DNA of 64,000 nucleotides from Bacteroidota bacterium (GTDB lineage: Bacteria; Bacteroidota; Ignavibacteria; Ignavibacteriales; Ignavibacteriaceae): contig JAKAGV010000007.1 in assembly GCA_021815405.1 (NCBI GenBank), positions 1-64,000 of the forward strand. Direction: 5' to 3'. Both the position numbers and the translations under genes were made by a program. The notes under the pieces are model-generated. The model was given only the letters and a program-made list of their open reading frames with translations, was not told where the DNA came from and made no database searches. Every line of letters begins with the position of its first letter. Position 1 is the first letter of the stretch. Of the stretch, positions 17,391 to 26,343 are shown piece after piece.

Positions 17391-17520
17391 ATAACTGAAG
17401 TTACGCAAAATGGAAGAAAAGGTTAATTTGTCATTCCGAACTAGTTTCGGAATCTTTATTTTTAAGCTGTTTTTAGATGCTGAAACAAGTTCAGCATGAC
17501 AATTGCGTAACTTCAGTTAT
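17391..17520 (+). repeat. MITE-like element, copy 2 (130 bp, near-perfect 18 bp terminal inverted repeats)
   Basis: ATAACTGAAGTTACGCAA (17391-17408) is the exact inverse of TTGCGTAACTTCAGTTAT (17503-17520). Pairing extends two more bases outward, giving about 20 bp. The interior has the same two palindromes as copy 1 (TCATTCCGAACTAGTTTCGG, GATGCTGAAACAAGTTCAGC). TA dinucleotides at both outer edges would fit a TA target duplication of the IS630/mariner type, but this is not proven. Confidence 0.8.
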
Positions 17521-17576
17521 AACTATTCTTTATAATCTTCTTAACATAAATTCCAAAAAAAAGATAAAGGACAAAA

Positions 17577-17945
17577 ATGAAAAAGTCTGTATCGGAAACC
17601 CGAAAATACCGGACTGATATGAATGAAAAAATATTAAACTCAGGATTTAGAGATTTCAATAAATTTTTTGCTCTTGATAATAAAGCATACATAAATGGTG
17701 CGCTTCCGGCAAAGACAAAAGAATTGATGGGACTAGTTGCTTCGATGGTCTTAAGATGCAACGATTGTATTTTCTACCATATAGACAGATCAATACAAGA
17801 AGGCGCAACAAAAGAAGAGCTTTATGAAAGTTTCAACATTGCACTGATTGTCGGCGGTTCGATTGTAATTCCTCACTTAAGATATGCCTTTGAAGTAACC
17901 GAAGAACTGTTAATTGATTCAAAAGTTCCCGGTACTGATGAATAA
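17577..17945 (+). CDS. Carboxymuconolactone decarboxylase/AhpD-like family protein
   Basis: This 122-residue helical protein belongs to the AhpD-like superfamily. The redox motif CNDCIFYH (CxxC followed by the conserved His) is at about residues 61-68, which favours a thiol-dependent peroxidase or disulfide reductase role over true decarboxylation. The tail (ATKEELYESFNIALIVGG) is typical of the fold. An AAAGGA ribosome-binding site precedes the ATG. Its end overlaps the start of the amidohydrolase gene by 8 bases, so the two are probably co-translated. Partner and substrate are unknown. Confidence 0.82.
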   Translation: MKKSVSETRKYRTDMNEKILNSGFRDFNKFFALDNKAYINGALPAKTKELMGLVASMVLRCNDCIFYHIDRSIQEGATKEELYESFNIALIVGGSIVIPHLRYAFEVTEELLIDSKVPGTDE

Positions 17946-19278
17946 AAAACTTATTATTCCGAAAAGGATTGTCTGTGCCGATAGTGAAAATAAAATCCTT
18001 GAAAGAAGCATAGTTGAAATAACCGGCGGCATAATTAGCGATATTCGAAAACATGATTCAGGTTTTATTTCAAGTTTTGACGGAGAGATAATTCATGCTG
18101 AGGGTTTAACGCTAATTCCCGGATTTGTGCAGACGCATATTCATCTTTGTCAGACTTTATTTAGAGGTCTGGCTGACGATCTTGAATTGCTGGATTGGCT
18201 GCAGAAAAAAATTTTCCCGCTTGAAAGTTCTCATGACAAAAATTCACTCCGCGCTTCTGCACGTTTAGGAATCTATGAACTGCTTACCAGTGGAACAACC
18301 ACTTTGATGGATATGGGAACTCTTAGACATCAAGAGGTTATTTTTGAAGAGCTGAAGAATTCCGGCATCCGTGCAATTGCGGGCAAATGCATGATTGATG
18401 AGAATCATCTTTATTCTGAGTTTAAATCTTCAAAGGAATATGAATTAAAATATACCGGTGAACTTGCATCAGCATTTCACAATACAGAGGATGGGAGAAT
18501 AAAGTACGGCTTTGCACCCAGGTTTGCTTTGTCGTGTTCAACCGAACTGCTTAAAGAAACGAAAGAGATGATGCACGATTTTCCGGGAAGTATTTTCCAT
18601 ACTCATTCTTCCGAAAATAAAAATGAATGTAACGAGATAAGAAAAAAGTTTGGCAAAGATAACGTAGAGTATTTTGATTCATTAGGCGTACTCGATCAGA
18701 ATTCTGTGCTGGCACATTGTGTCCATTTAAATGAGAATGAAACTGAAATACTTAAAAATAGAGAAGTGAGTGTTGCTCATTGTCCTTCGTCTAATTTGAA
18801 GCTGGGCTCAGGTATTGCTGATATGCCTGGACTCATAGAAAAAGGTATTAAAGTTTCGCTTGGTGCAGACGGAGCGCCTTGCAACAATACGTTGAGTATC
18901 TTTTCTGAAATGAAGATTGCATCATTAATCCAAAAGCCCGTTCACGGACCGACATCTATGGATGCTAAAACCATCTTCAGGCTTGCAACTATAGATGGTG
19001 CTAACGCCTTAAATATAGGAGATAAAACCGGAAGCATCGAAGTTGGTAAAAAAGCCGATCTAGTTTTGCTTAACCTGGATTCGCCGCTGTTGTCGTTATC
19101 AGACGAACAAGAAGATATTTATTCCAATATTGTTTATTCCGCTACAAGAGAAAATGTCATACATGTAATTATTGACGGAGATTGGATCGTTAAAGATAAA
19201 AATTCATTAATTTTTGATGAAGATGATTTGTTCGTAACAGGAAAATCAGAATTAAAAAAACTATTGAAAAAGATTTAA
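17938..19278 (+). CDS. Amidohydrolase, SAH/MTA deaminase-like (TrzN/MtaD family)
   Basis: This metal-dependent deaminase of the amidohydrolase superfamily probably acts on S-adenosylhomocysteine, methylthioadenosine or a related aromatic amine. The HxH motif is in QTHIHLCQTLFRGLADDLEL. Further metal and substrate residues lie in HTHSSEN, LAHCVHLN and LGADGAPCNNTLS. An ATG lies at 17914, but the start at 17938 (MNKKLIIPKRI) gives the normal short N-terminus and only an 8-base overlap with the upstream gene. At about 446 residues it matches the family. It is followed after 10 bp by rdgB, so a purine salvage or cleanup theme is plausible. Confidence 0.82.
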   Translation: MNKKLIIPKRIVCADSENKILERSIVEITGGIISDIRKHDSGFISSFDGEIIHAEGLTLIPGFVQTHIHLCQTLFRGLADDLELLDWLQKKIFPLESSHDKNSLRASARLGIYELLTSGTTTLMDMGTLRHQEVIFEELKNSGIRAIAGKCMIDENHLYSEFKSSKEYELKYTGELASAFHNTEDGRIKYGFAPRFALSCSTELLKETKEMMHDFPGSIFHTHSSENKNECNEIRKKFGKDNVEYFDSLGVLDQNSVLAHCVHLNENETEILKNREVSVAHCPSSNLKLGSGIADMPGLIEKGIKVSLGADGAPCNNTLSIFSEMKIASLIQKPVHGPTSMDAKTIFRLATIDGANALNIGDKTGSIEVGKKADLVLLNLDSPLLSLSDEQEDIYSNIVYSATRENVIHVIIDGDWIVKDKNSLIFDEDDLFVTGKSELKKLLKKI

Positions 19279-19288
19279 CGAATTACTA

Positions 19289-19885
19289 ATGGAAAAAATG
19301 ATATTTGCAACGCAGAACAAAGGAAAGGTCAAAGAAGTAAATCACATATTTAGGGATTTAAATGTTCAACTTATTTCGCTGCTTGAGCTCGAAAACGTTC
19401 CTGAGATAGTTGAAAGCGGCGATACATTCGAAGAGAATGCAAAAATAAAGGCAGAAATTATTTTTGATAAATACAATATTCCAGTTATTGCCGATGATTC
19501 CGGAATAGTAGTCGAGCAACTAGAAGGCAGACCGGGAGTATATTCGGCACGTTATGCCGGTGAGGATGCGACTGACGAGGAAAATAATGAAAAGCTTCTG
19601 TGTGAGCTAAAGAACTTTCCGGAACCTCACACTGCAAAGTTTGTTTGTTCGGCTGTATATTTTGATGGAGAAAAATTTTTGACTGCATACGGGGAGGTAA
19701 AAGGAAGGATAATAAAATCACCTAGAGGTAAAAACGGGTTTGGTTACGATCCTTTATTTCTGCCGGATGGTTTCGATAAAACCAGCGGCGAATTAGAACT
19801 TGATGAGAAAAATAAAATCAGTCATAGAGCGAAAGCTTTTAACGAATTAAAAACATTAATTATTAAATCATTGCCTAAGACTTGA
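19289..19885 (+). CDS. rdgB: XTP/dITP diphosphatase (HAM1/RdgB)
   Basis: This enzyme hydrolyses non-canonical purine nucleotides (XTP, dITP, ITP) to monophosphates and so keeps them out of DNA and RNA. Hallmarks are TQNKGKVKEV at the N-terminus, VIADDSGIVVEQLEGRPGVY (with ARYAGE next), and GKNGFGYDPLF near the C-terminus. At 198 residues it has family length. It is the third gene of a rightward run with the amidohydrolase and is followed closely by a lipoprotein gene. Confidence 0.95.
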   Translation: MEKMIFATQNKGKVKEVNHIFRDLNVQLISLLELENVPEIVESGDTFEENAKIKAEIIFDKYNIPVIADDSGIVVEQLEGRPGVYSARYAGEDATDEENNEKLLCELKNFPEPHTAKFVCSAVYFDGEKFLTAYGEVKGRIIKSPRGKNGFGYDPLFLPDGFDKTSGELELDEKNKISHRAKAFNELKTLIIKSLPKT

Positions 19886-19935
19886 ACGGAACAGTTAATT
19901 TCCGGCGGCAAGAGGCAAATAAATATGGAGAGTCT

Positions 19936-20733
19936 ATGAAAAAAATAAATTTTCTGTTTCTTAGTCTGATATCTTTAGCATTTTTGTTCAATGCTTGTAA
20001 AAGCAGTACAACATCACCTTCAAATCCAACATCAGGTCCGGGAAGCAGTTACTTTCCAAATGGCGATGGAACCACTTATAAATATGCTGTTACAAAAACA
20101 GATTCATCAGGTAACCAATCAGCCGGAACCCGTTCTACAACTTACAGCGGCACAACCACTTTAAACGGTGCAGTCTATCAGAATGAAATCGATACAATTT
20201 CATTCGGAGGATTTTCAATTGTTACATCCAGCTTGTTTGTCAAATCAAACAATAGTGTAAATTTTGCTATTGATACTTCCGGACTTTCCGCATCGATTCC
20301 TTCGCAATATCTGCAATACATAAAATTGAGCTCATCAATAACAGCATTTAAATTTCCATTGCAGCAAGGAAATCCATGGAATGCATTTAATATGACCTTG
20401 AGTTTAAGTGGTTTAACAGATACTCTTGTAAATGTTACCGGTACCTACATCGGAATGGAACAAGTACCGCTTACATTATCTACTGGTTCTACAACAATGA
20501 ACGCAGCAAAAATCCAATATATATTCAAGCTTCAAATTCCAAATCCGAGTAATCCATTCCAGTTTGATACGCGGAGTTACAGCGCATTTGCATGGATGGC
20601 TGATAATGTTGGTATGATAAAAATGGAAGGCAACGGCGCTATTCTAGATGCATTTACTGGAGGAGGAATTAATTTTGCCGACACGACAAGCACGATTTCT
20701 CAAAGCTTGATTTCTTACAACATTGCGAAATAA
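19936..20733 (+). CDS. Predicted lipoprotein of unknown function
   Basis: The open frame extends back to 19882, but the ATG at 19936 has a GGAG ribosome-binding site and begins a typical lipoprotein signal (KKINFLFLSLISLAFLFNAC, lipobox Cys about residue 21). That start gives 265 residues. A Ser/Thr/Pro-rich linker (SSTTSPSNPTSGPGS) follows, then a beta-rich domain (YFPNGDGTTYKYAVTKTDSS). No enzyme motif is seen. The stop codon directly abuts the stop of the convergent menG gene, with no spacer. Confidence 0.75.
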   Translation: MKKINFLFLSLISLAFLFNACKSSTTSPSNPTSGPGSSYFPNGDGTTYKYAVTKTDSSGNQSAGTRSTTYSGTTTLNGAVYQNEIDTISFGGFSIVTSSLFVKSNNSVNFAIDTSGLSASIPSQYLQYIKLSSSITAFKFPLQQGNPWNAFNMTLSLSGLTDTLVNVTGTYIGMEQVPLTLSTGSTTMNAAKIQYIFKLQIPNPSNPFQFDTRSYSAFAWMADNVGMIKMEGNGAILDAFTGGGINFADTTSTISQSLISYNIAK

Positions 20734-21429
20734 CTATTTAGCAGCAATAATAACTTGAACAATTCCAAATGTCAGGTTGTGCTGCTCAATTTTTTTGAAG
20801 CCGGAGCTTTTTAGAAGTTCCGGCAAATTTATTTTTTCATCAAACTCTTCAACAGAGCGGGGAAGATATTTGTAGGCTTCTTTATCTCCCGAAATTATTC
20901 CTCCGATTACCGGAAGTATCTTTTTGAAATAGAATTTGTATAATCTTTTGAAGAATGGATTTGACGGGAGTCTGAATTCAAGAATGGTTGCCTTACCGTT
21001 ATCTGACAATATTCTATAGAAAGAATTAAATCCTTCTTTTATATCATAGAAATTTCGAACTCCGAATGCTACGGTAATGTTTGTTACTGAGTTTTTTTTC
21101 ACCGGCATTTTTTCTGCAACAGTTTGGAAATTGAATCCGGTAATCCAATTGCTTTTCACTTTGAAAAGCTTAAGCATATTGAATGAGAAGTCAGCACCGA
21201 ATATTTTACTTACACCCATTTTTTTTGCAGCAATTGCAAAGTCGCCGGTACCACAGGCAACATCAAGTAAAACAGAATCTTTATTTACACCGGTTAATTT
21301 AAGAGCTTTCTTACGCCAATAAATATCGGTTCCAAAGCTGAGAAGATGATTCAGAAAATCATATCTAAATGCAATCGTTTCAAAAATATTTCTTACCTGA
21401 CTTTTCTTGTCCAAATTTTCGTTCTTCAA
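20734..21429 (-). CDS. menG: Demethylmenaquinone methyltransferase (UbiE/MenG)
   Basis: This SAM-dependent enzyme makes menaquinone in the last step of the pathway at the cytoplasmic membrane. It shows the SAM-binding motif LLDVACGTGDFAIA, the UbiE signature VAFGVRNFYDIKEGF and the C-terminal NLTFGIVQVIIAAK. At 231 residues it has family length. It is the last gene of a leftward group with a PAP2 protein (9 bp upstream) and rsmA. A menaquinone-based chain fits this phylum. Confidence 0.92.
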   Translation of the reverse strand: MKNENLDKKSQVRNIFETIAFRYDFLNHLLSFGTDIYWRKKALKLTGVNKDSVLLDVACGTGDFAIAAKKMGVSKIFGADFSFNMLKLFKVKSNWITGFNFQTVAEKMPVKKNSVTNITVAFGVRNFYDIKEGFNSFYRILSDNGKATILEFRLPSNPFFKRLYKFYFKKILPVIGGIISGDKEAYKYLPRSVEEFDEKINLPELLKSSGFKKIEQHNLTFGIVQVIIAAK

Positions 21430-21438
21430 TTTTTTAAC

Positions 21439-22389
21439 TTAGTATTTATGATAATCAAACTCTTCTTCACCTTGTATTCTTCTCCACCAATTGAAAATAT
21501 ATTTTCCGGACCACATTGTGAAAGCCATGAAAGCCGCTCCGGCAATAAGATCAATTACATAATGGTACCAAAGGTAAACCGTAGCGAATATTAATAGAGA
21601 ACCAACCGGAACGAAAAAATATCTCGAACGGCTTTTTAATCTAACTGCTAAATACATAACAATGAGAGTAATCATAGTATGTCCGCTGGGGAAAACATCT
21701 CGTTGGACATATTTTGCAGGGTTTGGGCAATTGCCTGGTATGGATTCTGCCCAGTTTAAAAAATCTCTAAGATAACTGGTAAAGTAAACTCCTGGAAGCT
21801 GTTCATTAAGTAAATTAAAATTATGAAGTGTAAAGCGCGGTCCAATCCCCGGCAGTGCAAAATAACCGAGGTAGGATAGATAAAAGCCATATATTATGCA
21901 GAACACAGCAAAGTCCAGTGCAACATACCTTTTGTCATGCAGCAAAGCCAGACCTAAAATGATGGGAAGAAGGTAGAAGATGCTATAAACTATTTGAAGT
22001 ACTTCTGTAAGAAGCGGGAATGATATTTTATAAAGCAGTGCAGTCGGATCAGTGCCAAACATCCAGTGATCGATTCTAATAAATAGCCAGTCGTAATCAT
22101 GCTGTCGTATAGGTTCAACTAAGAAATAAAGTTCTTTGTAAGTAATTAATATAAGTGGTGCAATATACCAATAATGAATAGATCTCCAAAACTTGTTATT
22201 ATACTTGTTTTCAAAAAAAGCAATTAGGAGACAGAAAAGAATTATGCCGATGTTAATCGAAGTCCATAAAAACCAATGTTCTATTTCATAATGAAAAATC
22301 AGGTTGGTAAGTGTTAGGAAAATATAAAAAACAACGACTACAAGATCGTAAGCTTTTAATTTAATAAGAAAAGTTCTAAATAATTCCAT
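21439..22389 (-). CDS. Multi-pass PAP2-superfamily membrane protein
   Basis: This 316-residue integral membrane protein has about six or more helices. PAP2 motifs include FPSGHTMITLIVMY and LWYHYVIDLIAGAAFMAF, with the PGIGPRFTLHN segment between helices. The arrangement resembles the inositolphosphorylceramide synthase/AUR1-like branch (PAP2_3), which transfers or hydrolyses lipid-linked phospho-headgroups. The first motif (KX6RP) is weak, so the exact reaction is uncertain. It lies between rsmA (28 bp) and menG (9 bp). Confidence 0.75.
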   Translation of the reverse strand: MELFRTFLIKLKAYDLVVVVFYIFLTLTNLIFHYEIEHWFLWTSINIGIILFCLLIAFFENKYNNKFWRSIHYWYIAPLILITYKELYFLVEPIRQHDYDWLFIRIDHWMFGTDPTALLYKISFPLLTEVLQIVYSIFYLLPIILGLALLHDKRYVALDFAVFCIIYGFYLSYLGYFALPGIGPRFTLHNFNLLNEQLPGVYFTSYLRDFLNWAESIPGNCPNPAKYVQRDVFPSGHTMITLIVMYLAVRLKSRSRYFFVPVGSLLIFATVYLWYHYVIDLIAGAAFMAFTMWSGKYIFNWWRRIQGEEEFDYHKY

Positions 22390-22417
22390 CCGGTGAATAG
22401 AAAGCTGCTAAAATAGT

Positions 22418-23224
22418 TTATGAATTTTTAAGTTCTTTGATGTTTGAATTCTCAATTAAATAATTTGTAAGTTCAACGAAATCATCAATATCCAATTGTT
22501 CTGCACGTTTGCTCAGGTCGACGTTCGATCCGCTAAAATTAACGCTTGCAAATATACTACTGCCGAGCGAATTTTTTAAAGTTTTTCTTCTTTTTCCAAA
22601 AGCAGCCTTAATTAAATGAACAAAAATTTTCTTTTTTTCACCCGCTAAAACATCATCTTTAAAGAACATATGCACAACTGCCGATTCGACTTTTGGTTTT
22701 GGATAAAAAACATTAGGTGAGACTTTGAAACATATTTTTGTTTGTGTGAAATGCGATAGCAGTACGGCAAGTATTCCATAATCCTTTGTCCCTTTTTTCG
22801 CAGTCATCCTTTTAGCTACTTCAAGTTGAACCATCAAAACAGCATCCTCTACAAACTGATTTGATTCTATCAGCTTAAAGACTATTGGCGAAGTAAGATT
22901 ATATGGAATGTTCCCGGCTATTCTTAGTTTTCTTTTAGATTGATTATAAAAATCTTGCAGGTCAAAATCTAAAAAGTCGGTTTGGATCAAGTTCAAATTC
23001 GGAAACTGCATAGTAAGTTCATCGATTACCCGTTTGTCAATTTCAACTGCAGTAAGATTTGTATTTTTTTCGATTAGATATTTTGTTAGTGCACCGTGTC
23101 CGGGACCTATTTCAATTATTTTATCTTCAGGCTTTGTCGAAATTTCTTCTGCAATTTTTTTTAGGATGTTGTTGTCTGTTAAATAATTTTGTCCGAATCT
23201 TTTTAATGGTCTTAAATTTTGCAT
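22418..23224 (-). CDS. rsmA: 16S rRNA (adenine1518-N6/adenine1519-N6)-dimethyltransferase
   Basis: This enzyme dimethylates two adjacent adenines near the 3' end of 16S rRNA during 30S maturation. Motifs are KRFGQNYLTDNNI at the start, IIEIGPGHGALTKYL for SAM binding and the catalytic GNIPYNLTSPIVFKL. The C-terminal domain includes KAAFGKRRKTLKNSL. At 268 residues it has family length. It is also known as ksgA. It is the first gene of the leftward rsmA-PAP2-menG group, divergent from the ROK kinase gene. Confidence 0.95.
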   Translation of the reverse strand: MQNLRPLKRFGQNYLTDNNILKKIAEEISTKPEDKIIEIGPGHGALTKYLIEKNTNLTAVEIDKRVIDELTMQFPNLNLIQTDFLDFDLQDFYNQSKRKLRIAGNIPYNLTSPIVFKLIESNQFVEDAVLMVQLEVAKRMTAKKGTKDYGILAVLLSHFTQTKICFKVSPNVFYPKPKVESAVVHMFFKDDVLAGEKKKIFVHLIKAAFGKRRKTLKNSLGSSIFASVNFSGSNVDLSKRAEQLDIDDFVELTNYLIENSNIKELKNS

Positions 23225-23395
23225 ATGGAAAATTATTCATAACATAGTTTACAAACAATTCTTTTAATGATAGAATTTCAAGCGTTTTGGAAAATCGAGA
23301 TCAAATTTTATATTGTATTTGGAATTTTTATTTCAAACAAATCATTACAAGCGAAATTTCAATTTTAGAGATACAATTCAAATCCGGAGGTTAAT

Positions 23396-24370
23396 CTGAG
23401 CAGGAATTATATAATTAGCATAGACATGGGGGGAACAAAAATTTTAGCCGGGGTAATTAATTCAAAGGAAGGAATAATTGCAAGAGTGAAAAAGCCGACG
23501 ATACCCGAAGGCGGCTCCAAAGAATATATAATTACTCTGTCGGAAATTGTAGAGAACCTTGTAAAGAAATCAAAGTTGAAACCTAAAAATATTAAAGCAG
23601 TGTGTTTGGGAATTCCCGGTTCATTAAATCCTTATACAGGCATTGTAGGTTTAGCACCAAATCTCGGTTTGAAAAATTTTAACGCAAAGCAGAGGCTAAA
23701 AAAGAAAATTCCATTTCCGGTTTTAATTGAGAACGATGTTAACTTAGGCGCTCTTGGAATACATAAATTTGGAGTAACTAAAAAAGCAAAAAACATTCTT
23801 GCAATATTTATTGGGACTGGAATTGGAGGTGCAATATTTATTGATGGTAAAATTTATCGTGGTTCCAATTATGCAGCAGGCGAAATAGGGCATATGAAAA
23901 TTGCCGATCAAGGGCCACTCTGTGGCTGTGGGAAGATAGGCTGTTTCGAAGCCTTTGCCAGTCGTGCTTCGATTGTAAAAGCAATTGAAGCTGATATAAC
24001 AGAGCATAAAAAAAGTATTATTATGAAGCTTGCCAAACCCGATAAACCCATAAAAAGCCGCATCCTCGCTCAGGCAGTAAAGCTGAATGACAAGTTAACG
24101 ATAAACCATATTTCTAAAGCTTGTGAGAGAATAGGATTGGCGCTTGCAAACATAACTAACGTAATGAATTTCGATATGATAGTTCTTGGCGGCGGTTTAG
24201 TAGAAGCATTGGATTATTTTATGCTTCCGAAAATCAAGGCTTCATTTGATAAAGTTATATTAAAAGATTCTTCGAAGGTAGTCAAAATTGTTATAAATAA
24301 TCTTGGAGACGACGCAGCGTTATACGGTGGAATAGCTTTAGCGGAAGAGTTTTTAGGAATTAAGGTATAA
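23396..24370 (+). CDS. ROK-family sugar kinase (glucokinase-like), probable CTG start
   Basis: This ROK-family protein probably phosphorylates glucose or another hexose with ATP. It shows the phosphate loop SIDMGGTKILAGV, IFIGTGIGGAIFIDGKI, GEIGHMKI and the zinc motif CGCGKIGCFEAFAS. The first in-frame ATG (23426) falls inside the DxGGTK loop and would delete the first beta strand and its Asp. Upstream in frame, CTG at 23396 sits 5 bases after a GGAGG site (23386-23390) and gives the expected N-terminus xSRNYIISIDMGGTK. I therefore place the start at CTG. There is no DNA-binding domain, so it is a kinase rather than a ROK repressor. Confidence 0.85.
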   Translation: MSRNYIISIDMGGTKILAGVINSKEGIIARVKKPTIPEGGSKEYIITLSEIVENLVKKSKLKPKNIKAVCLGIPGSLNPYTGIVGLAPNLGLKNFNAKQRLKKKIPFPVLIENDVNLGALGIHKFGVTKKAKNILAIFIGTGIGGAIFIDGKIYRGSNYAAGEIGHMKIADQGPLCGCGKIGCFEAFASRASIVKAIEADITEHKKSIIMKLAKPDKPIKSRILAQAVKLNDKLTINHISKACERIGLALANITNVMNFDMIVLGGGLVEALDYFMLPKIKASFDKVILKDSSKVVKIVINNLGDDAALYGGIALAEEFLGIKV

Positions 24371-24386
24371 AGCATTCAAAATGTAT

Positions 24387-26336
24387 TTATTTCTGATCAA
24401 ATTCTTTTTCTATCCCCAACAGTTCTTCAGATAATTTTTCCCATGCGGAGACTTTATTTTCAAGAGTTGATTTTAACTGATTTAGTTCTATTGTCAAATC
24501 TCTTGCTTTCATCGGTGAGTTATAAGTTTCCGGTTCAAGCAGGAGTTTTTCCAGCTCATCCTCTTTTAATTCAAGCCTTTCAATATCCACTTCAAGCTGT
24601 TTGATTTTTTTTGAAATATCTTTTGTAGCCTCGTATTTCTTCTGCCTTACTTCGGCTTCAAGTCTCTTTTGTTCTTTTCTTGAAACAGGTTCAGCAGCGG
24701 TTTGTCTTACTTTATTTTCTTCTTGAAGCAGATATTCCTGACGTTTAGTAAGGTAATAATCAATGCCACCTATATAAACTTTGAATTGGTTTTTCTTTAT
24801 CTCAACAACCTTATTTACAATCGGAGCTAGAAAGTCAATGTCATGAGACACCAGAACAAGCGAACCGTCAAATTCAATAAGCGCTTTTTGCAGGATTTCT
24901 TTTGAAGACATATCAAGGTGATTTGTCGGTTCATCCAAAATAATAAAATTTGATTTAGTAAGAAGAATTTTTGCAAGTGCAACTCTGCTTTTTTCTCCTC
25001 CTGAAAGCACGCCAACCTTTTTGAATACATCATCTCCGGAAAAAAGAAAAGAACCTAAGAGAGATCTTAGTTGACCAACTGTTTGGTTTTCGGAGACAGC
25101 CTCAATAGTTTCGAGAATATCGAGATCAGGAATTAAATTATCTGCAATATCCTGGGCGTAATATGAAATAATGGTATTATGACCGATTATCCTTTCACCT
25201 TTATCAAAACTGATAGCCCCGGCAATAATTTTTGCTAATGTTGATTTGCCAGCACCGTTTGGTCCGATAAACGCAATCTTATCACCACGATCGATTTGGA
25301 AATCCAAGCCTTCAAAAATTTTTTTATCACCATAGGATTTGAAAATAGATTTCAATTCCATATTTATTTTACCGCTTGGCGGCGGCGGTGGGAATTTAAC
25401 TAATATATCTTCTTTGAACTCAGGAAGTTCAACAAGTGAAATTTTTTCAAGCAGTTTTATTCTACTTTGAACTTGTTTTGATTTAGTTGCCTTGTAACGA
25501 AACCTTTCAATAAAACGTTCAGTATCTTTAATTTTCTTTTGTTGAAGAATATATTGTGCCGCTGCTTGTTTATCCCTTTCATCTTTATATTTTAGATATG
25601 CATCATAATCTCCGCTAAAAGTATTAAACTTTCCGAGATAGATTTCAAGAGTCTTTTTTGTTAAAGCATTTATAAAATGTTTATCGTGTGAAACTAATAA
25701 GAGAGCGCCTTTATATGCCTTTAGGAATGAGGTAAGCCATTCAAGAGAATCAAAGTCTAAATAATTTGTCGGTTCGTCCATCAACAAGAGATCGTTTTGC
25801 GATATTAGAATTTTTGCAAGTGCAATTCTCATCTGCCAGCCGCCGGAAAATTCATCTGTCAATTTTTCAAAATCATTTTCCTCGAATCCTAAGCCGAGCA
25901 AAATCTTTTCAACTCTTGAATTTGCACTATAGGAATCCAGTTCTTCAAGCCGATGGTGAACTTCACCTAAGCGATTCACAAGATCTTCACGCTCTTCATC
26001 GGTAATATTTTTTTCAGAAAGAGCATCAATCAGTTCCTTTTCTTTATCGTGAAGAATAATGATATCGGTAAGTGCAGACCGTGTTTCATCTATCAGTGTT
26101 TTTCCGCGAAGTATTATGTTTTCCTGCGGAAGATATCCTATGCTAATATCTTTTTGTTTTAAAACTTTACCAGATTCGGGCTGAAGTTCACCGGTTATTA
26201 TTTTTAGAAGAGAAGATTTACCTGTACCGTTAGCTCCGACAAGAGAAACCTTATCGCCGGAATTAATTCTAAAATTAACTTCTCGAAAAAGAAAGCTGCC
26301 GTTAAACTGTAAGGAGATATTTGAAAGATCGATCAT
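24387..26336 (-). CDS. ABC-F family ATPase (Uup/YdiF-like)
   Basis: This 649-residue soluble protein has two ABC domains and no membrane segments. Domain 1 has Walker A GANGTGKSS, signature SGGWQMRIALA and Walker B LLLMDEPTNYLD. Domain 2 has GPNGAGKST, SGGEKSRVALA and IILDEPTNHLD. The linker between them is long and basic, and residues from about 560 onward form a coiled coil, as in Uup-like proteins. ABC-F proteins act on ribosomes, at the E site. It is the last gene of the leftward operon that starts at the Crp/Fnr gene. Confidence 0.92.
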   Translation of the reverse strand: MIDLSNISLQFNGSFLFREVNFRINSGDKVSLVGANGTGKSSLLKIITGELQPESGKVLKQKDISIGYLPQENIILRGKTLIDETRSALTDIIILHDKEKELIDALSEKNITDEEREDLVNRLGEVHHRLEELDSYSANSRVEKILLGLGFEENDFEKLTDEFSGGWQMRIALAKILISQNDLLLMDEPTNYLDFDSLEWLTSFLKAYKGALLLVSHDKHFINALTKKTLEIYLGKFNTFSGDYDAYLKYKDERDKQAAAQYILQQKKIKDTERFIERFRYKATKSKQVQSRIKLLEKISLVELPEFKEDILVKFPPPPPSGKINMELKSIFKSYGDKKIFEGLDFQIDRGDKIAFIGPNGAGKSTLAKIIAGAISFDKGERIIGHNTIISYYAQDIADNLIPDLDILETIEAVSENQTVGQLRSLLGSFLFSGDDVFKKVGVLSGGEKSRVALAKILLTKSNFIILDEPTNHLDMSSKEILQKALIEFDGSLVLVSHDIDFLAPIVNKVVEIKKNQFKVYIGGIDYYLTKRQEYLLQEENKVRQTAAEPVSRKEQKRLEAEVRQKKYEATKDISKKIKQLEVDIERLELKEDELEKLLLEPETYNSPMKARDLTIELNQLKSTLENKVSAWEKLSEELLGIEKEFDQK

Positions 26337-26343
26337 TTAACTT

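Noticed and set aside
17914-17937. Amidohydrolase start at ATG 17914
   Set aside because: It would place more of the gene inside the AhpD-like gene and add residues not expected; ATG 17938 fits the family N-terminus.
19882-19935. Lipoprotein start at 19882
   Set aside because: It adds 18 residues before a clear signal peptide; ATG 19936 has a GGAG site and a standard lipoprotein signal.
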